DNA from: Euphorbia lathyris | Taxonomy: Eukaryota; Streptophyta; Magnoliopsida; Malpighiales; Euphorbiaceae | Assembly: GCF_963576675.1 (NCBI RefSeq) | Contig: NC_088918.1 | Span: forward strand, 39,155,501 to 39,219,500 | DNA length: 64,000 bases | Direction: 5' to 3' | In this document: positions 11,282-23,000 of the stretch, piece after piece | How positions within the stretch are numbered: position 1 is the stretch's first letter | How the letters are laid out: each line of letters starts with the position of its first letter | Program-made: the position numbers and the translations under genes | Notes under the pieces: model-generated | Told to the model about the DNA's origin: nothing | The model's database searches: none | What the model saw: the letters and a program-made list of their open reading frames with translations, nothing else

Positions 11282-12126
11282 ATTACAAATACATCTAGGC
11301 ATGGGCTGGTGAGCCCGCTAAGTCCGACCAGACCTATTTAATCGGGTTTGGACACATGAAATTGGTGTTAGATCTGGTCCGGCTCAAATCCATATAAGCC
11401 CGTCAGTAACTGAGCGGGTTTGGGTTATATGAATTTTTCATTGGACTAACTCGGTTCGATCAGAGCCGGTCCTGATAATTTACGGGCCCTAGACGGAATA
11501 ATAAATAAAAGCCCCTTTAATAAAATATTTTACGTAAAAAAAATTAAAATATATTTCAATAAATGATAAATAAATAAAAAAAACTGTTTTATTATTAACT
11601 ATACAATATGTATTATTATGTTCACTAAATACAATTGTTTATAAAAAAAAAATGCTTCACAATTTCTTTAAATTATGGATTAAACCCCTATTTGACCCAT
11701 TTGGTATCCAAAATTTTATCATTTGGTTAATGTGGTATTATTTGATAACATTTGCTAGTATTTCTATAAGGGATATTTAACTAATTTTGGAAAAAAAACT
11801 AATCGATTTGTTAAATTTTTTGCCAATAATTTTTTTATTTTTTTTCTATATAGACTTAATACATGGATAAATAAGAAAAAAATTAATTGCTTATTTATCT
11901 AAATATTAAATCCATATGGTAAAAAATTAAATCAATTGTCGTGTGTATGTATCGCGTGTCAAAAATTGTGTCATGTAACAAAAAAAAAAACTAACAAATT
12001 GATTAATTTTCCATCCAAACTGGGTTAAATGTCACTTATAGGAAATACTTCAACGGAAAAATGTGAACAAATGATATGACAAAATTTTAGATATCACAAA
12101 GGCTAAATATAAGAGTAATTCTTAAA

Positions 12127-12262
12127 TGAAGCTCTTAGCCTAGTGGTTGGAAGCTTACCTATGCCTTAGGAGGTCATGGGTTCGAATTACATCCGGATGT
12201 GGTGGAGATTTTTCCTTCTTCTTTAATGTAAGCGCATTGCGCAAATTTTTTTTTAAAAAAAA
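12127..12262 (+). mobile_element. tRNA-derived SINE-like sequence
   Basis: It has an RNA polymerase III A box-like TAGCCTAGTGG (12136-12146) and a B box-like GGTTCGAATTA (12179-12189), spaced as in a tRNA promoter, then a non-tRNA body and a T/A-rich tail. The 5' part does not fold as a full tRNA cloverleaf with a CCA-ready acceptor stem, so it is a SINE and not a tRNA gene. It sits inside the hAT-like element. Confidence 0.6.
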
Positions 12263-12424
12263 AAAATTAAAAAAAAATCAATTGAGCCTCTTCTGAATTT
12301 AAAATATTAATTATTTAGACCTTTTAAAACTTAAATAATTATTAGAGCTTTTTATATGAATATCACAATTGGTTATAAAAATTATAATTAAATCATATCA
12401 TTAAAATTACTTTTCAATATGTCT

Positions 12425-12493
12425 GATGCTATGGAATGGACGAATAGTCCACCTTCCGTTATTTGTAATGCTTTGTTTGCTGATTTGGTTTAA
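12425..12493 (+). pseudogene. Small LINE 3'-end fragment
   Basis: A short frame reads DAMEWTNSPPSVICNALFAD and then LV-stop, resembling the very C-terminus of plant LINE RNase H proteins, and a short poly-A run follows near 12510. The sequence ATTAAAATTACTTTTCAATATGTC flanks it on both sides (about 12399 and 12561), which could be a target duplication or a local tandem duplication. Confidence 0.4.
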
Positions 12494-12960
12494 TACATTT
12501 CGATTGGTTTCAAAAAAAAAATCATATGTCGTTATTTTAATATTTCGATTGGTTTAATATAATTAAAATTACTTTTCAATATGTCGTTATTTTAATATTT
12601 TTTTTTTTAGAAAAAAAGAATTTGATTTCTGCGGACAAGCTAATACATCTCATTGTGATAACATCTAAAAATGAAAAACATGCTGACAAATATGAAAAAT
12701 ACGCTAATAGCATATGAAAAATAAGCTAATACCTAAAAATGAAAAATATGCCCATGCGAAGATTCGAACACACAATGCATAGGATGGCAAGTATAAGATT
12801 TATCACTAGGATCGTTATTAAATTTGTTGTAAATCTTTTTTTTACAGTTTATATATACTTATACGCATAATAAAAAACTTGGGCCCCTTTACAGCCTTGG
12901 GCCCTAGGCCGGCGCACCCCCGGCCTAGTCCCAGGGCCGGCCCTGGGTTCGATATACTAT

Positions 12961-13678
12961 TTTTTTTTTTGATAATAATGCATATATATTTCATTAGATA
13001 ATCAAATACGAGTACATGAAAATAGTAAGGATTAAAACCTTACCCATACAAAGGTCAAAGCCTAATCTACAATCCACAAAGGGAATAGAAAGACTACAAA
13101 GAGCAAAATATACCACAAAGGGAATAAAACGACTACAAAGAGCAGAAAATACCATAAAAGGAACAATGAAAATAACAGGACAACAAAACTCATACTTCTC
13201 TTGAATCCAAATCCACCGGAAAACAGCTGCAAACCAATCATCATCATCTAATTTCTTCCGACTATTCGGATCTGAGTCATTTCTGTTGGTGCAACCCCGT
13301 AGATCTATGGATCTACGTATAAGATAATACGCTTCCGCTTTTGCTAAACCCGGAAAAAGTGTAAATGGGAGAGATATAGCTCACAGATGCAGATCAAACG
13401 GAAAAAAATCCAAAGAAAAATATGAACTTTAACGGAAAAAAGAAACAAAACACTAATAAAAGCTAAAAAGTAGGAATATAGCCATAGATGGGAGGAGGAA
13501 GAAGGAAGACAATCTTCCTTCTCCCTCCTCTAGATCTAGCTTCTTTCTAGTTTCTTTTTGTTAAAACTAAAGTGAGACAGGGTTTGGTTGGGAAGATTGA
13601 AGAAAAGATAAAAAAAAGTAGAAGAAGAAAGAAAGAAAAGAGATGGGGGGCGGCGGAGTTTCGAGAGAGAAGAGAAGG
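12961..13678 (-). mobile_element. Non-autonomous LINE-derived retroposon with poly-A tail and 15-16-bp target duplication
   Basis: The 718-bp block is flanked by direct repeats GGTTCGATATACTAT at 12946-12960 and 13679-13693; one more matching G upstream makes it 16 bp. It starts with a poly-T run on the plus strand, which is a poly-A tail on the minus strand after an ATGAAATATATATGC 3' end typical of plant L1-type transcripts. The 5' end on the minus strand is CT-rich and GCCGCC-containing like a transcript leader. There is no reverse transcriptase, so it must have been mobilised in trans by a LINE, or it is a retrocopy of a non-coding transcript. The left repeat begins exactly at the right edge of the hAT-like element. 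Confidence 0.8.
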
Positions 13679-13867
13679 GGTTCGATATACTATATATGTA
13701 TTTATAAATATAAATTAATTATATTTTCCTGAAGATAATGGTGTGACATTTTAATTGTATTTTTTTAATATAAATTTATTAAATATTGTGTTGTGTGTAT
13801 TTTTTTTTATTAAGAAAAGTTAATATGATATTTTAATTGTATATTTATTTTAATACACATATGGGTT

Positions 13868-14053
13868 TGTGATTTATATTTTAGACCTGAATCCAGTCCG
13901 AATCCGAACCCGGCTCAATTTATTACGGACTGAGCTAGGTTTGGGCTTGTAAGATTTTATTGTGATTTATATTTTAGGCCTGAATCCAGTCCGAATCCGA
14001 ACCCGGCTCAATTTATTACGGACTGAGCTTGGTTTGGGCCTGTGAGATTTTAT
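13868..14053. repeat. 93-bp tandem duplication
   Basis: Two adjacent 93-bp copies (13868-13960 and 13961-14053) start TGTGATTTATATTTTAG and contain CCAGTCCGAATCCGAACCCG; they differ at a few positions. They lie within the right arm of the candidate host MITE. Confidence 0.9.
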
Positions 14054-14108
14054 TAAAAGCCTGAAAGACTCGATCCGAGTCCGGCCTATACCAAGTCTAA
14101 TTACAAAT

Positions 14109-14590
14109 GTGTTGGTTAGGTGGTGAGTCATCCACATGAGTTTAGTCGCACGTGGCAGAAAATAGGTGCAAGGTGCTAATATCGAGCGTGAATAGGACGG
14201 TTGATGGGAGTGTTAACTTTGGGGCGGTTAGTATAAAAGAAATAAAATATTATGGGGCCAATTAAGAAAACATGAAAATTCAGGGAGGTTAGGAAGCATT
14301 TTCCCTTCATACAAATAAAATATTATGGTATGGGATGTGCGTCCACTCACAATCATGAATAGACATTATGAGGATTTAATTATATGGTCCAGATTATTTG
14401 TTGTATTTTATAATAATTGAAATTGATATCCAATAGCATATGATATCAACATCTATCTTCTCCAAAGAGTAGTTATTTTTGCATATTTTCCACTTGTTGA
14501 AAATCCAAATTAAGTTTCAGATATCTACTTTCACACATGTCCAAATTATATTCTAAATGCCCACCCATTAACTTTATATATTATAGAAAG
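14109..14590. other. Intergenic, no gene seen
   Basis: AT-rich sequence with a poly-A run at 14589-14605; no coding or RNA signal recognised. Confidence 0.5.
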
Positions 14591-14599
14591 AAAAAAAAA

Positions 14600-15240
14600 A
14601 AAAAATTAAACTGCTGAACTTTACTTGTTTTAACTCTAATTAATTGTTTTTTCGCATCAAACTTTTGATGATTATTGATTGATTTTGTTATTATTTAATT
14701 ATTATTTAATTTCTTTCATCGAACTTCGGCGGTATGTATCGTTAGAGCGATTCTACAAAATAACAATTTTATTAACTAGGATAGGTAGAGAGTAAAAAGT
14801 AAAAAGAAATTACAGAAATCAATTTTCAGTAGGTTCTTCCAAACTAGATCTTTTTCTCTTTTATTTCGCGATTTCCAGCATTAGAATCGTCAAATCGATC
14901 TTCTCCCCTAACACCAAAATCCATTTCTAACAGATTGTTCCAAGCTGGATTTCCAACTTCAAAAGAACTTAGTGGAAATAGATTTCTGTAATTTTTTTAC
15001 TTATTATTTTCTCTCACCCAGTCAAGAAAGTTTTTTTTTTTATTTGTACACATGGAATTGAAAATGTCCACGTTAGCAGGTTGAATCCTTCAAAGGCCCG
15101 TGTAACCCAAATTTGATGGAAAAATTAAATAAGGACCAGATCAATAACAAAATCAATAATCAATGATTCAATGTGAAAAAATAATTAATCAAGAGTTTGA
15201 TCCTTAAAACAGATAAAATTTAGATACTTAATTAATTATG
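14600..15240. mobile_element. Long near-palindromic hairpin element (MITE/fold-back)
   Basis: The left arm (TTGATGATTATTGATTGATT, then TTGTTATTATTTAATT, about 14666-14715) pairs with the reverse complement of 15110-15200 (ATTGATTATTGATTTTG, TTATTGATC). Further inward AAATTACAGAAATCAATTTTC (about 14805-14825) pairs with AAATTACAGAAATCTATTTCC read on the opposite strand near 14985. The arms thus extend about 300 bp each around a centre near 14920. No target duplication was resolved. It lies about 1.3 kb upstream of the PLATZ start codon. Confidence 0.65.
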
Positions 15241-16440
15241 TTTTTTTGCCAATATTATACATATATTTTCTTCTATTTAAAATGGTATATGTCAAGAAAC
15301 ATCAAACTCTTAAATATAAGGAGACAATATGATAATCCAAACAATGAACTAGAATTTTATATTAAGTATCTCAATTAATACACAGGCATTGCATTTTTTT
15401 TTTATGCGTAAGGTAATAAATTTTTTAGGGAATTAGATATCAAAATCTCTTAATTTGGTAGTGTTCTCTAGCATATGGTTACTTATTATATTTTTTAGAC
15501 TAAACTATATATTTTCATTGAAATAACTATGTTTAGTGAAGGCTATTCATCTCTCATTATACGTGAATTTAATGGGAAACGAATTAAAAATTTATCACGA
15601 ATTCAGCTTGCATTGACAATTGAACTAGAGGCGCAAACAATTACTTTATTTAATATTTTTAGCATTTATAATATTGAACATTTAAAAATTCAGTACAAAA
15701 TTTAATTTTGAATTTTATCAAACAACACCTTAGGCATTAGAAAATCTCCTTCCAACCACCGACGACTTCCTTGTTTTATCGGAAGGAATCAGATTTGGAG
15801 AAAGAACCAAATATCCGACCACCGAAAAATCTCACATGTTTGTCACTTATATACAAATACTGATTTCTACAAATTTTACGTTTTATATGTCTAATGGTTA
15901 ATGTTAAAATATAAACTAGGCTAAATACATGGTAAGTTTACGAATGTAAGGATGTCTTAGCTTATAATGATTTATATACCTCTAAACTTAAATTAATATA
16001 TCGTTGTGGTTACAAGTATATATTATTCTTGATAAATTGCTTATAATGATATGTGCTTTAACTTGAAATTTATCTCTATTTTTTCTATGTAAATTTAATA
16101 GGTTAATGAAATATTTTAAGTAAATTTAAAGTGTTAAGTAATCACTTTTAAAATTTTGAGAAGGCAATCAGTTTTTTTAATTAACTTAAAAGGTACTAAT
16201 GATGTATTAAACCTATAACTATTTGTTATTTATAAGAGAAAATTCTTAAAAAAAAAAAAGAGTTGTGATTAGTTTTTTTAATTGTGTAATTAGTACTAGT
16301 GACAGCATAAGCAATGACTTAAGTGTAATAAAAAATAATAAAATGGAGTGACGATTTAATGAAATGAGAAAGGTGAGTTCCTTAAACCAAACGCAGAATA
16401 TTAAAATATGAATTGATTAAATATAATGGTGGTTCAGGTT
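15241..16440. other. Intergenic and PLATZ upstream region, no gene seen
   Basis: AT-rich sequence without recognisable coding content. The proximal part is presumably the promoter of the PLATZ gene, but no convincing TATA position could be fixed; TAAATATAAT near 16418 is a weak candidate. Confidence 0.5.
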
Positions 16441-16486
16441 GGGAATTAGGTTCGGCAGTAGACTTTTAAGCCAAAGATAAGCACCC

Positions 16487-16511
16487 CTCTCTCTCTCTCT
16501 CTCTCTCTCTC
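16487..16511 (+). promoter_or_regulatory. CT microsatellite in the PLATZ 5' leader/promoter
   Basis: An uninterrupted CT run lies 58-82 bp before the start codon, with a second short CTCTCTCTCT run at 16549-16558. Pyrimidine-rich CT stretches (Y patches) are common near transcription starts and in leaders of plant genes; that role here is inference. Confidence 0.6.
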
Positions 16512-16568
16512 ATTCATACCCATCCATCTTCCACCCACCACTACAAGTCTCTCTCTCTAATTGAAAAG

Positions 16569-17576
16569 ATGATGATCAATGATCCAGAAGTCACCCTGAG
16601 AGAAATCAAACCCAAAAGCAGAAGAAGAATCATGGTTTGTTCTTTTCTTTTTCATGTTCATGATTATTATCTCCTAATTAATTCACTCAATTTAATGAAT
16701 TAAAACAAAAAAAACAGGGGGGCGGAGGTCCAGATGAAGATGAAGAAGAAGGAGAAGTAACAAATTGGCCGCCATGGCTGCAACCTCTACTAGAGACAAG
16801 TTTTTTTGTTCAATGCAAGCATCATGGCGATGCTCATAAAAGTGAATGCAATATGTATTGCTTGGATTGCAGCAATGGTGGTCTATGTTCGGTATGCGTA
16901 TATTCATATCATAAAGAGCATAGAGCCATACAGATAAGGAGATCATCTTATCATGATGTCATAAGAGTAAATGAAATACAGAAATACATGGACATAACTG
17001 GAGTTCAAACATACATAATCAACAGTGCAAGGATAGTCTTTTTAAATGAAAGACCACAGCCAAGGCCTGGCAAAGGAGTCACCAATACCTGTCAAGTTTG
17101 CCACCGTACCCTTCTTGATTCTTTCTCTTTCTGTTCTCTTGGCTGTAAGGTATCATTTTCTTCCCTTTTGGGTTAATTTGTATTGATAAGGCCGGTTCTG
17201 TTTTTCTCTTCCCTATTATTTATTGTTTGTTCAATTTATTCCAACACATTTTTCTTTTAAAAATTAATTGTTGTACATTCCATTAAAAACGGGTAAATAG
17301 TTAATTGGATTATTAGATATACAAATGTTGTGTATGCACATGTTTTAATTGAAAAGTGATTAATATGTGTGAGTTATTCAGATAGTTGGGACATCAAAGA
17401 AGTTTAGGAAGAAGAAAAAGGAGGAGGCAGAAGAATCAAAGAAGAATAAAGGAAGAAAAAGCAAAATAATAGAAAGCTTTACACCATCAACACCACCACC
17501 AACTAGAACTGCTAAGAGAAGAAAGGGAATCCCACATCGCTCTCCAATGGGAGGCTTCATACTAGGATATTACTAG
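16569..17576 (+). CDS. PLATZ: PLATZ zinc-finger transcription factor, three exons, intact
   Basis: PLATZ proteins are plant-specific zinc-dependent nuclear DNA-binding proteins, often repressors that bind A/T-rich DNA. Exons: 16569-16634, 16718-17149, 17382-17576; both introns (16635-16717, 17150-17381) are GT-AG and phase 0, giving 230 residues, a normal family length. An acidic stretch (residues 28-35) precedes the N-terminal WPPWLQPLL motif. The first zinc motif is C55-x2-H58-x11-C70-x2-C73-x5-C79-x2-C82-x4-H87-x2-H90. The second is C147-x2-C150-x10-C161-x3-C165. Between them lies [15 protein letters not shown]. The C-terminus is basic (KKFRKKKK, a likely nuclear signal) and ends with the family motif [13 protein letters not shown]. 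All ligands are present and there is no stop or frameshift. It is the only clearly intact host gene in the window. The start is the first ATG after the CT-rich leader; an ATG directly follows it, so the second could also serve. Confidence 0.93.
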
Positions 17577-19080
17577 AACTGCTAATTATTTCATATATAT
17601 ATATGTTTCTAACATATGTGCCTTTGTTCAAACGCAGGCCGATGTTTCTGTTTGTAAATACCTACAACTAAAATAAGGACTCAAATGTCATATATATAAT
17701 ATATTTATAAAATTAAGATGCTAATTCAAGAAATGCAATATGTAAATATTATACTTATGTATTCAAAACAAATCTTAGCTTCCTTCCTTGTGTAATTTTG
17801 TTGATAGTTCATTTAATGAATTAATGGTCGCTTTGTATATAGTCAACTAGTTTTCTGCATTTATAAATTCGAATTATGACAAATTCTAAGAAAATGGGCA
17901 GAAACTGTCATTTGCAGGAGAACATTTTTTTTTTTTTTTTTTTTTTGGTGAAAAAGGCTTTACAGAAACAGAAAAAATAGAAACAAAGGAAAGTAGGAAG
18001 GATTTTGTTTTGATTTCATTTGTTTTTTTTAGTGTTAAACACCGATTCAAACAAGTAAACACATGTTAATACAGAAGAATCGAATTTAGTACAATTCATT
18101 CTTTGTATCTCAAGTTTCTCAAGTTAATATAAACTTCTAGAAACCATTTTCAGGTTCAAAAATCAATTATTTCTACTACAAGTTGATTTAAATATATTTA
18201 GAATCATCTTTTCTATTTTTTGAAGTTTTTCTGATCATCAATACATCGGGTTTGGGTTGCCGCTCATGTCTCTTGAATTTCGTGTTCACGGGTCTACCGT
18301 ATACAAAACTAGATTGTAGCTCTAAAGGTATATTCTAAAGGGTTTTAAAAGTTTTAATTTGCAACTTGTTTATTTCGTTTATCAGTATTTCGGGGTTTTG
18401 CTGTTGTTATGTTCACTGAAACACAATTCTGTTGTCTACGACAGGAAGCCGATTGGCGCATTGTTGCCGACCGGCTACCTACGTGCCAGATTAGTGACAG
18501 AGTCAGACATATAGAGTCATGTTTTAGTCCAGGTAGAGTTACAATATTCTATTTTCGGTAAATTTATATTTATTTTGTATTTATATGTTTTCGTATGTAA
18601 TCGTATGGAATTAAAATCAACCTCGGGTTACAAAGGGTATTTTAGTCCTTTTTAGAAATATTAAACCGATTAGAACTATAAACTAGCTTGTGGATATAAT
18701 TGCATGTTATTGTGTTAGATTTATTAGGGTTTGAATGAGTCCTATTTGATCGAGTTTGGCATCGTAGTTTAATCCAAAAGACGGGTCCAATGTCCCGCAA
18801 CTAACATTTATCAGTTTTACAGATTTAATAGTTTATTTAGGACTAGAAATGGTGTATTAGGGCTATTTGTGCCATTTGATTATGATGTAATCTATTTTTA
18901 TTTTCCCGTATTCATTTATCATTTTCTTCTGTAAAACGATAATTAAAATGGAATTTGACTTAGATTATATATGATATTTTAATAAAATACAAGTCTACGT
19001 GTTCATTAATCAGACTCTCAAACCATTTAATTTACGAACCTAACTTTGAAGAGATGATATGTTGTGAGTCTGCGTTTCAT
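17577..19080. other. PLATZ 3' flank and intergenic sequence, no gene seen
   Basis: AT-rich sequence with a poly-T run at about 17926-17946. No coding frame with recognisable domains and no structured RNA was seen. Confidence 0.5.
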
Positions 19081-19249
19081 CTGTTTATTATATGTTCTCG
19101 GACATTAAACCCGGATGGCGACTTTGACATATGTTTATTAGCCTAAAAACATAATAAAAGGCTAATAAGTAAAATAATGCTTTCACCGAAAGGGACACGC
19201 TAAACATCTCCCTTAAAAACGGTAAGTGACGGTGAAATATCAAAACGGA

Positions 19250-20557
19250 ATCCCATTTGCCTGAGTCCCAAAACACAAAAGGCTAATCGGGTTCCGCGCC
19301 CTCTCACACCATCTCATCCAGTCATACGACTGTGATTCACACAATTCGAACATTTTATCTCTAAACTCGGCATCAGCATCCCAAGATGGATTAATTCTTG
19401 CATCTTGCCAACAGGGCACTGGAAACAGACATGTGAGAAAAACATCCCAGATGTATTCTATTTATTCTCCACACAACACATAGGTAAGTGGAATGTCCAT
19501 CCCTTTCGAGTGCATTTGTAATCTAATAGGCAATAAATTAGAAACAACTCACCACAGGAAGAATTTGATCTTAGGAGATATGTGAAGCTTGTTAGATATT
19601 AGTCTTTAATATTGGTGTTGTGGAAATCTGTATATAACTCGTCTTTTGTGTAATGCCAGATTAATCGATCCTCCTTAAGCCTATATGGATGCAACATGTT
19701 ACTAACTGCCTGAACTTTTGATTTATTGAACAATTTCGCCACTTTAGCTCGATCCCATCGACGTACACTTGAAGAAAATAAATTTGATACCTTAGCATCG
19801 TTAATAAGTGAGTCAGTGATTGGGGAATGGGTGAAGCCAGTTTGCTTAATAATCCACGGGTCCCTCCAAATATGAACATTTTCCCCATTGTCCAGCCACC
19901 ACCTTAACTCAAGGCTTAGAATGTCACGTGAACCCCAAATACCTCTATATACATAAATAGGATTAATGCATAGTTTAGAGTTAAGGAAATTATCCTGAGG
20001 GAAATATTTAGCTTTGAGCATATGGCTTACCAGAGTATTCGAGTTATGAATGAGATTCCAACCTTGTTTTCCTAACAGGGCTAAGTTAAAAGAATAAATC
20101 CCTATATAACACAAACCTACACTACTGCAGGTATCACACAACTTGTGACAATCTGACTAGTGAATTTCTCTCTGACCCTCCATTTTCATACCCCACCAGA
20201 ACAAGTACATCATATGCAGCAATTCATCACATAAGGATCAGGGAAACAAAAAGGCACTCATATAGAAAGTGGGAACTGCCAGAGCTATAAATTTTAGGAG
20301 AGTATCCTTACTAGTGCTGGATAGAAATCGAGAGCCCCAACTGTTAAGCCACTTGCACAGTCGGTCTTTCATAAAACTAAAAAATACAGACTTGGACCTT
20401 CCTATAAGCGAGGGTAGGCCCAGATAACGCCCCATGTCCAATGGTGAGTTGACACTAAGTAATGATCTGATGGAAATTTTCATATCTTCATGCACGTTAG
20501 AACTGAAGAAAATACTTGATTTCTGCATGTTAATTGCTTGACCCGACGCTCCCTCAT
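19250..20557 (-). pseudogene. LINE reverse transcriptase C-terminal half, degraded (3' part)
   Basis: Minus-strand frames give LINE (L1-type) pol pieces in order. From 20557 downward comes EGASGQAINMQKSSIFFSSN and RYLGLPSLIGRSKSVFF, the RT thumb/connection part. Then come LALLGKQGWNLIHNSNTLVS and WRDPWIIKQTG around 19860-20080. Finally there is the zf-RVT region with NLLPIRLQMHSKGMDIP and VLCGE around 19460-19540. Stops and frameshifts separate them. The upstream half of the same LINE lies at 54647-54815, split off by the gypsy insertion: its IDDS catalytic box piece ends there and the ASGQ piece begins here. No poly-A end was located, so the 3' boundary is approximate. Confidence 0.85.
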
Positions 20558-22863
20558 TGTAACATCCCTAAACCCTAACATATGAGTCTTCCCACATTCA
20601 TATATGTTTTCATGATTGAATACATACATTTTAGATTCATCTCATTATCAATAGAAGTTTCGTATACATAATGGGATTACCGTGCGATTAGTAGGCGATT
20701 AATGTGTCGTTAAGATGTAACAATTGGTTAATTGATTTAGAACTTAAATGAATGAATGAATGAATTCATATGTCCTAAATTGATTAACTTACACTTTAGG
20801 AGGGCTGAATTTGAGGTTTGTGAGCAAGCACGAGGTGCAAACCCCATATTAAGACAAAATACACCTCTTTGATTTAAAAAAGATGTATATGTCTCAATTC
20901 TTATCCTTTGCTTCCCAAATTTCGACCAAAGCTTCAGCAAAACTTCCTTGTTCATAACCTAAACCTCTACAAAGAAAACTCTTCAAATTTCTTCCATTTT
21001 CAAGCCAAACAAGTTAAGTTAGGAAGCATACTAGGTGATAGACACAACTTGAAGGTTAGTATGTTGTTTTAGCTTGTTTTCTATGAGTTTGAGATTATGA
21101 AATACCTAGGTATAATCATAGGATTTGTTGTGGATGAGTTTTGATTGAGTTTTTTGAGTTTTGGTATTGTTTAAAGTGGTTATAGGCTGTCCAAATGAAA
21201 GATATATATCAAGTGCCCTAAACAGAAATATAGGGTACTGCTTTTAGTCATCTTGGAGCATGTTTTTCATCTTGATATTTTTCGAATTTGAAGATACATA
21301 AAGAATACACTATGTTCCTATATATGTTATGAAATTCTCTGTAAATTATGGGACTTTAATTCCATATATAGATGAAGAAAACCTAGATGGAACATGACTG
21401 CCTCGAAATTGAATGTCATGGGAGGCAGCCATGTTTATATAGAATTTTGAGGACCTTAGAATCCGAATTTGAGAAAGTTTCTCTATACAAAAGTGTTCCT
21501 AACTACTTGAATTATATGTCTGTAAAAGGATTTGGCAATCCATTGTGTTTAGTGTGAGATAGGTTGAGTGAATTATGGTAGATGCAAATCTGTGTAGTCT
21601 GTTTCTTGGCTGGAAACAGGACAGAATCATTTTGCATGCCATATATTGTGTAGAAGTGATATTAATGTGAATTTTGGATATGTTATACCCATATATGTCT
21701 AGTTTCAGTAGGTTCAAGAAATAGGGCATTTGGATTCATATAGAGAAAGTTATGGCAGAATGTGTGCAGGTAGGTCATGTGATGATCTAAGACAAAAAGA
21801 TTAGATTGCATGAACTTTGTGGAGTTAGTGTCTTGTAAATCATATAACATTCATTAGTTTATATTTTCATTAAGTTTATATTAAGGCTAATTGTATAAAT
21901 GTTATATGACATTAGGAGGGCAAGGTGCAATTGAACGCACACCCGATCGTGTTGAATAGATCAAACCAAGTGGGACGGTAAGCATATTGCTTATATATGT
22001 GTATGAATGTATTGTGCCTTGTGACTTGTTGAGTGTGAGATGTGGTTGAATCTGATGTGAATGATGTGAATAATGTTTGAGTGTTTGTGATACATTGTGA
22101 TAGATAAGAAAGTGATATGATTGAGTATGTTGCAATGTTATGAGTACCAATGTGATATGTTGAGCCTTGTGCACATACTGGAACCGAATAATGGTTGGAT
22201 TATAAATGAATATGAGCTTGCTTAGATGGATATGTGAAATGGTCCAAGTTGAGAGTGCTATCCGAATATTGTGATCTGGAAGCACATGTGTTGAGATATA
22301 TGAGTACGTGAGTTGAGTTTAACTCCTCCATAGCACAGATGATTGTATTCTAAATTTAGTGAGCCGGAATACAGATTGGGCCTAAGGACCATTTTATATA
22401 TATTGTCTAAGTATAGCAAGACCTTTCTAAAATAAGTATTACTATAGTAAGTGAAACAAGTGAATATCTTTCTATTGAAAATTCTAACTTGGTACTGATG
22501 ATATATTTTGATCTGTGTTCTTTACATTACTTTTGTATATACATATATGTGTAATATGTTTATTGAGTAGGCAGCTCACCCCTTGCCAACGAATTTTACA
22601 GGTTAGGTGGAGTTCTTCTTGCTTAAGGCCGCATCGGCAGTGTCAGTCCATTCTCATCTAGGCATTTTGGAGTCTTGTGATGTACTTTTGTTTTGTAAAT
22701 CCTCTAAGTAGGATAATGACTTAAACGTGTATTGTAAATTGTAAATGCTTTCTTTTATGTATAATATGTAAAGTTTATATGAGATTGAAGTTTATATGAT
22801 TGAGAATTGAAAGCATGTCTGATATTGTGTGAGATATCATGTGATCCTAGTGAGGGGGTTACA
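20558..22863 (+). repeat. 5' LTR of the Tekay-like element
   Basis: 2306 bp, TGTAAC...GTTACA ends, followed by the primer site. It aligns along its length with the split 3' LTR. It carries about 155 bp (around 21550-21700) that the 3' LTR lacks near 30682, where the two flanks are joined at a shared ATGTCTAGTTTCAG. Confidence 0.9.
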
Positions 22864-22868
22864 TTTAG

Positions 22869-22880
22869 TGGTATCAGAGC
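22869..22880 (+). other. Primer binding site of the Tekay-like element
   Basis: TGGTATCAGAGC starts five bases after the LTR end and matches the complement of the 3' end of plant initiator tRNA-Met. Confidence 0.85.
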
Positions 22881-23000
22881 GGGTCTACTTTCCTAGGGAT
22901 TAGGCTGTATATGACTTGGTTTGGATTCCTAGGTTAAGACCACATAATCATGTTTTCTTATTCTAAAGCATATTGACATGGTCATGTTTCATGTAGGGTT

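Larger units (their letters stand above)
11461..12945. mobile_element. Non-autonomous hAT-like element
   Basis: The left end CAGAGCCGGTCCTG and the reverse complement of the right end CAGGGCCGGCCCTG agree at 12 of 14 positions, and subterminal GGGCCCTAG motifs are shared. The element is flanked by a perfect 8-bp direct repeat, GGTTCGAT, at 11453-11460 and 12946-12953. An 8-bp duplication with CAG-type ends is diagnostic of the hAT superfamily. The 1485-bp interior encodes no transposase; it holds a SINE-like sequence and a LINE fragment. Confidence 0.85.
11291..14099. mobile_element. Candidate host MITE with 9-bp target duplication, split by later insertions
   Basis: The nine bases ATTACAAAT occur directly before 11291 (11282-11290) and directly after 14099 (14100-14108). 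The ends (CTAGGCATGGGCTGG... and ...CCGGCCTATACCAAGTCTA) are weakly inverted relative to each other and both arms are rich in GGGTTTGG/CCGACC motifs. Without the hAT-like element and the retroposon about 590 bp remain, a MITE-like size. A 9-bp duplication is typical of Mutator-like elements. The weak terminal match keeps this a proposal. Confidence 0.4.

Noticed and set aside
12127..12200. tRNA gene
   Set aside because: A and B boxes are present, but no full cloverleaf can be drawn and a SINE body with an A/T tail follows.
16692..16946. Minus-strand open frame over the PLATZ exon
   Set aside because: Shadow of the zinc-finger coding exon; no domain.
21902..22285. Histidine-rich minus-strand open frame, also present at 53670-54068
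   Set aside because: Both copies lie in the two LTRs of the Tekay-like element and reflect repeat composition; no domain.
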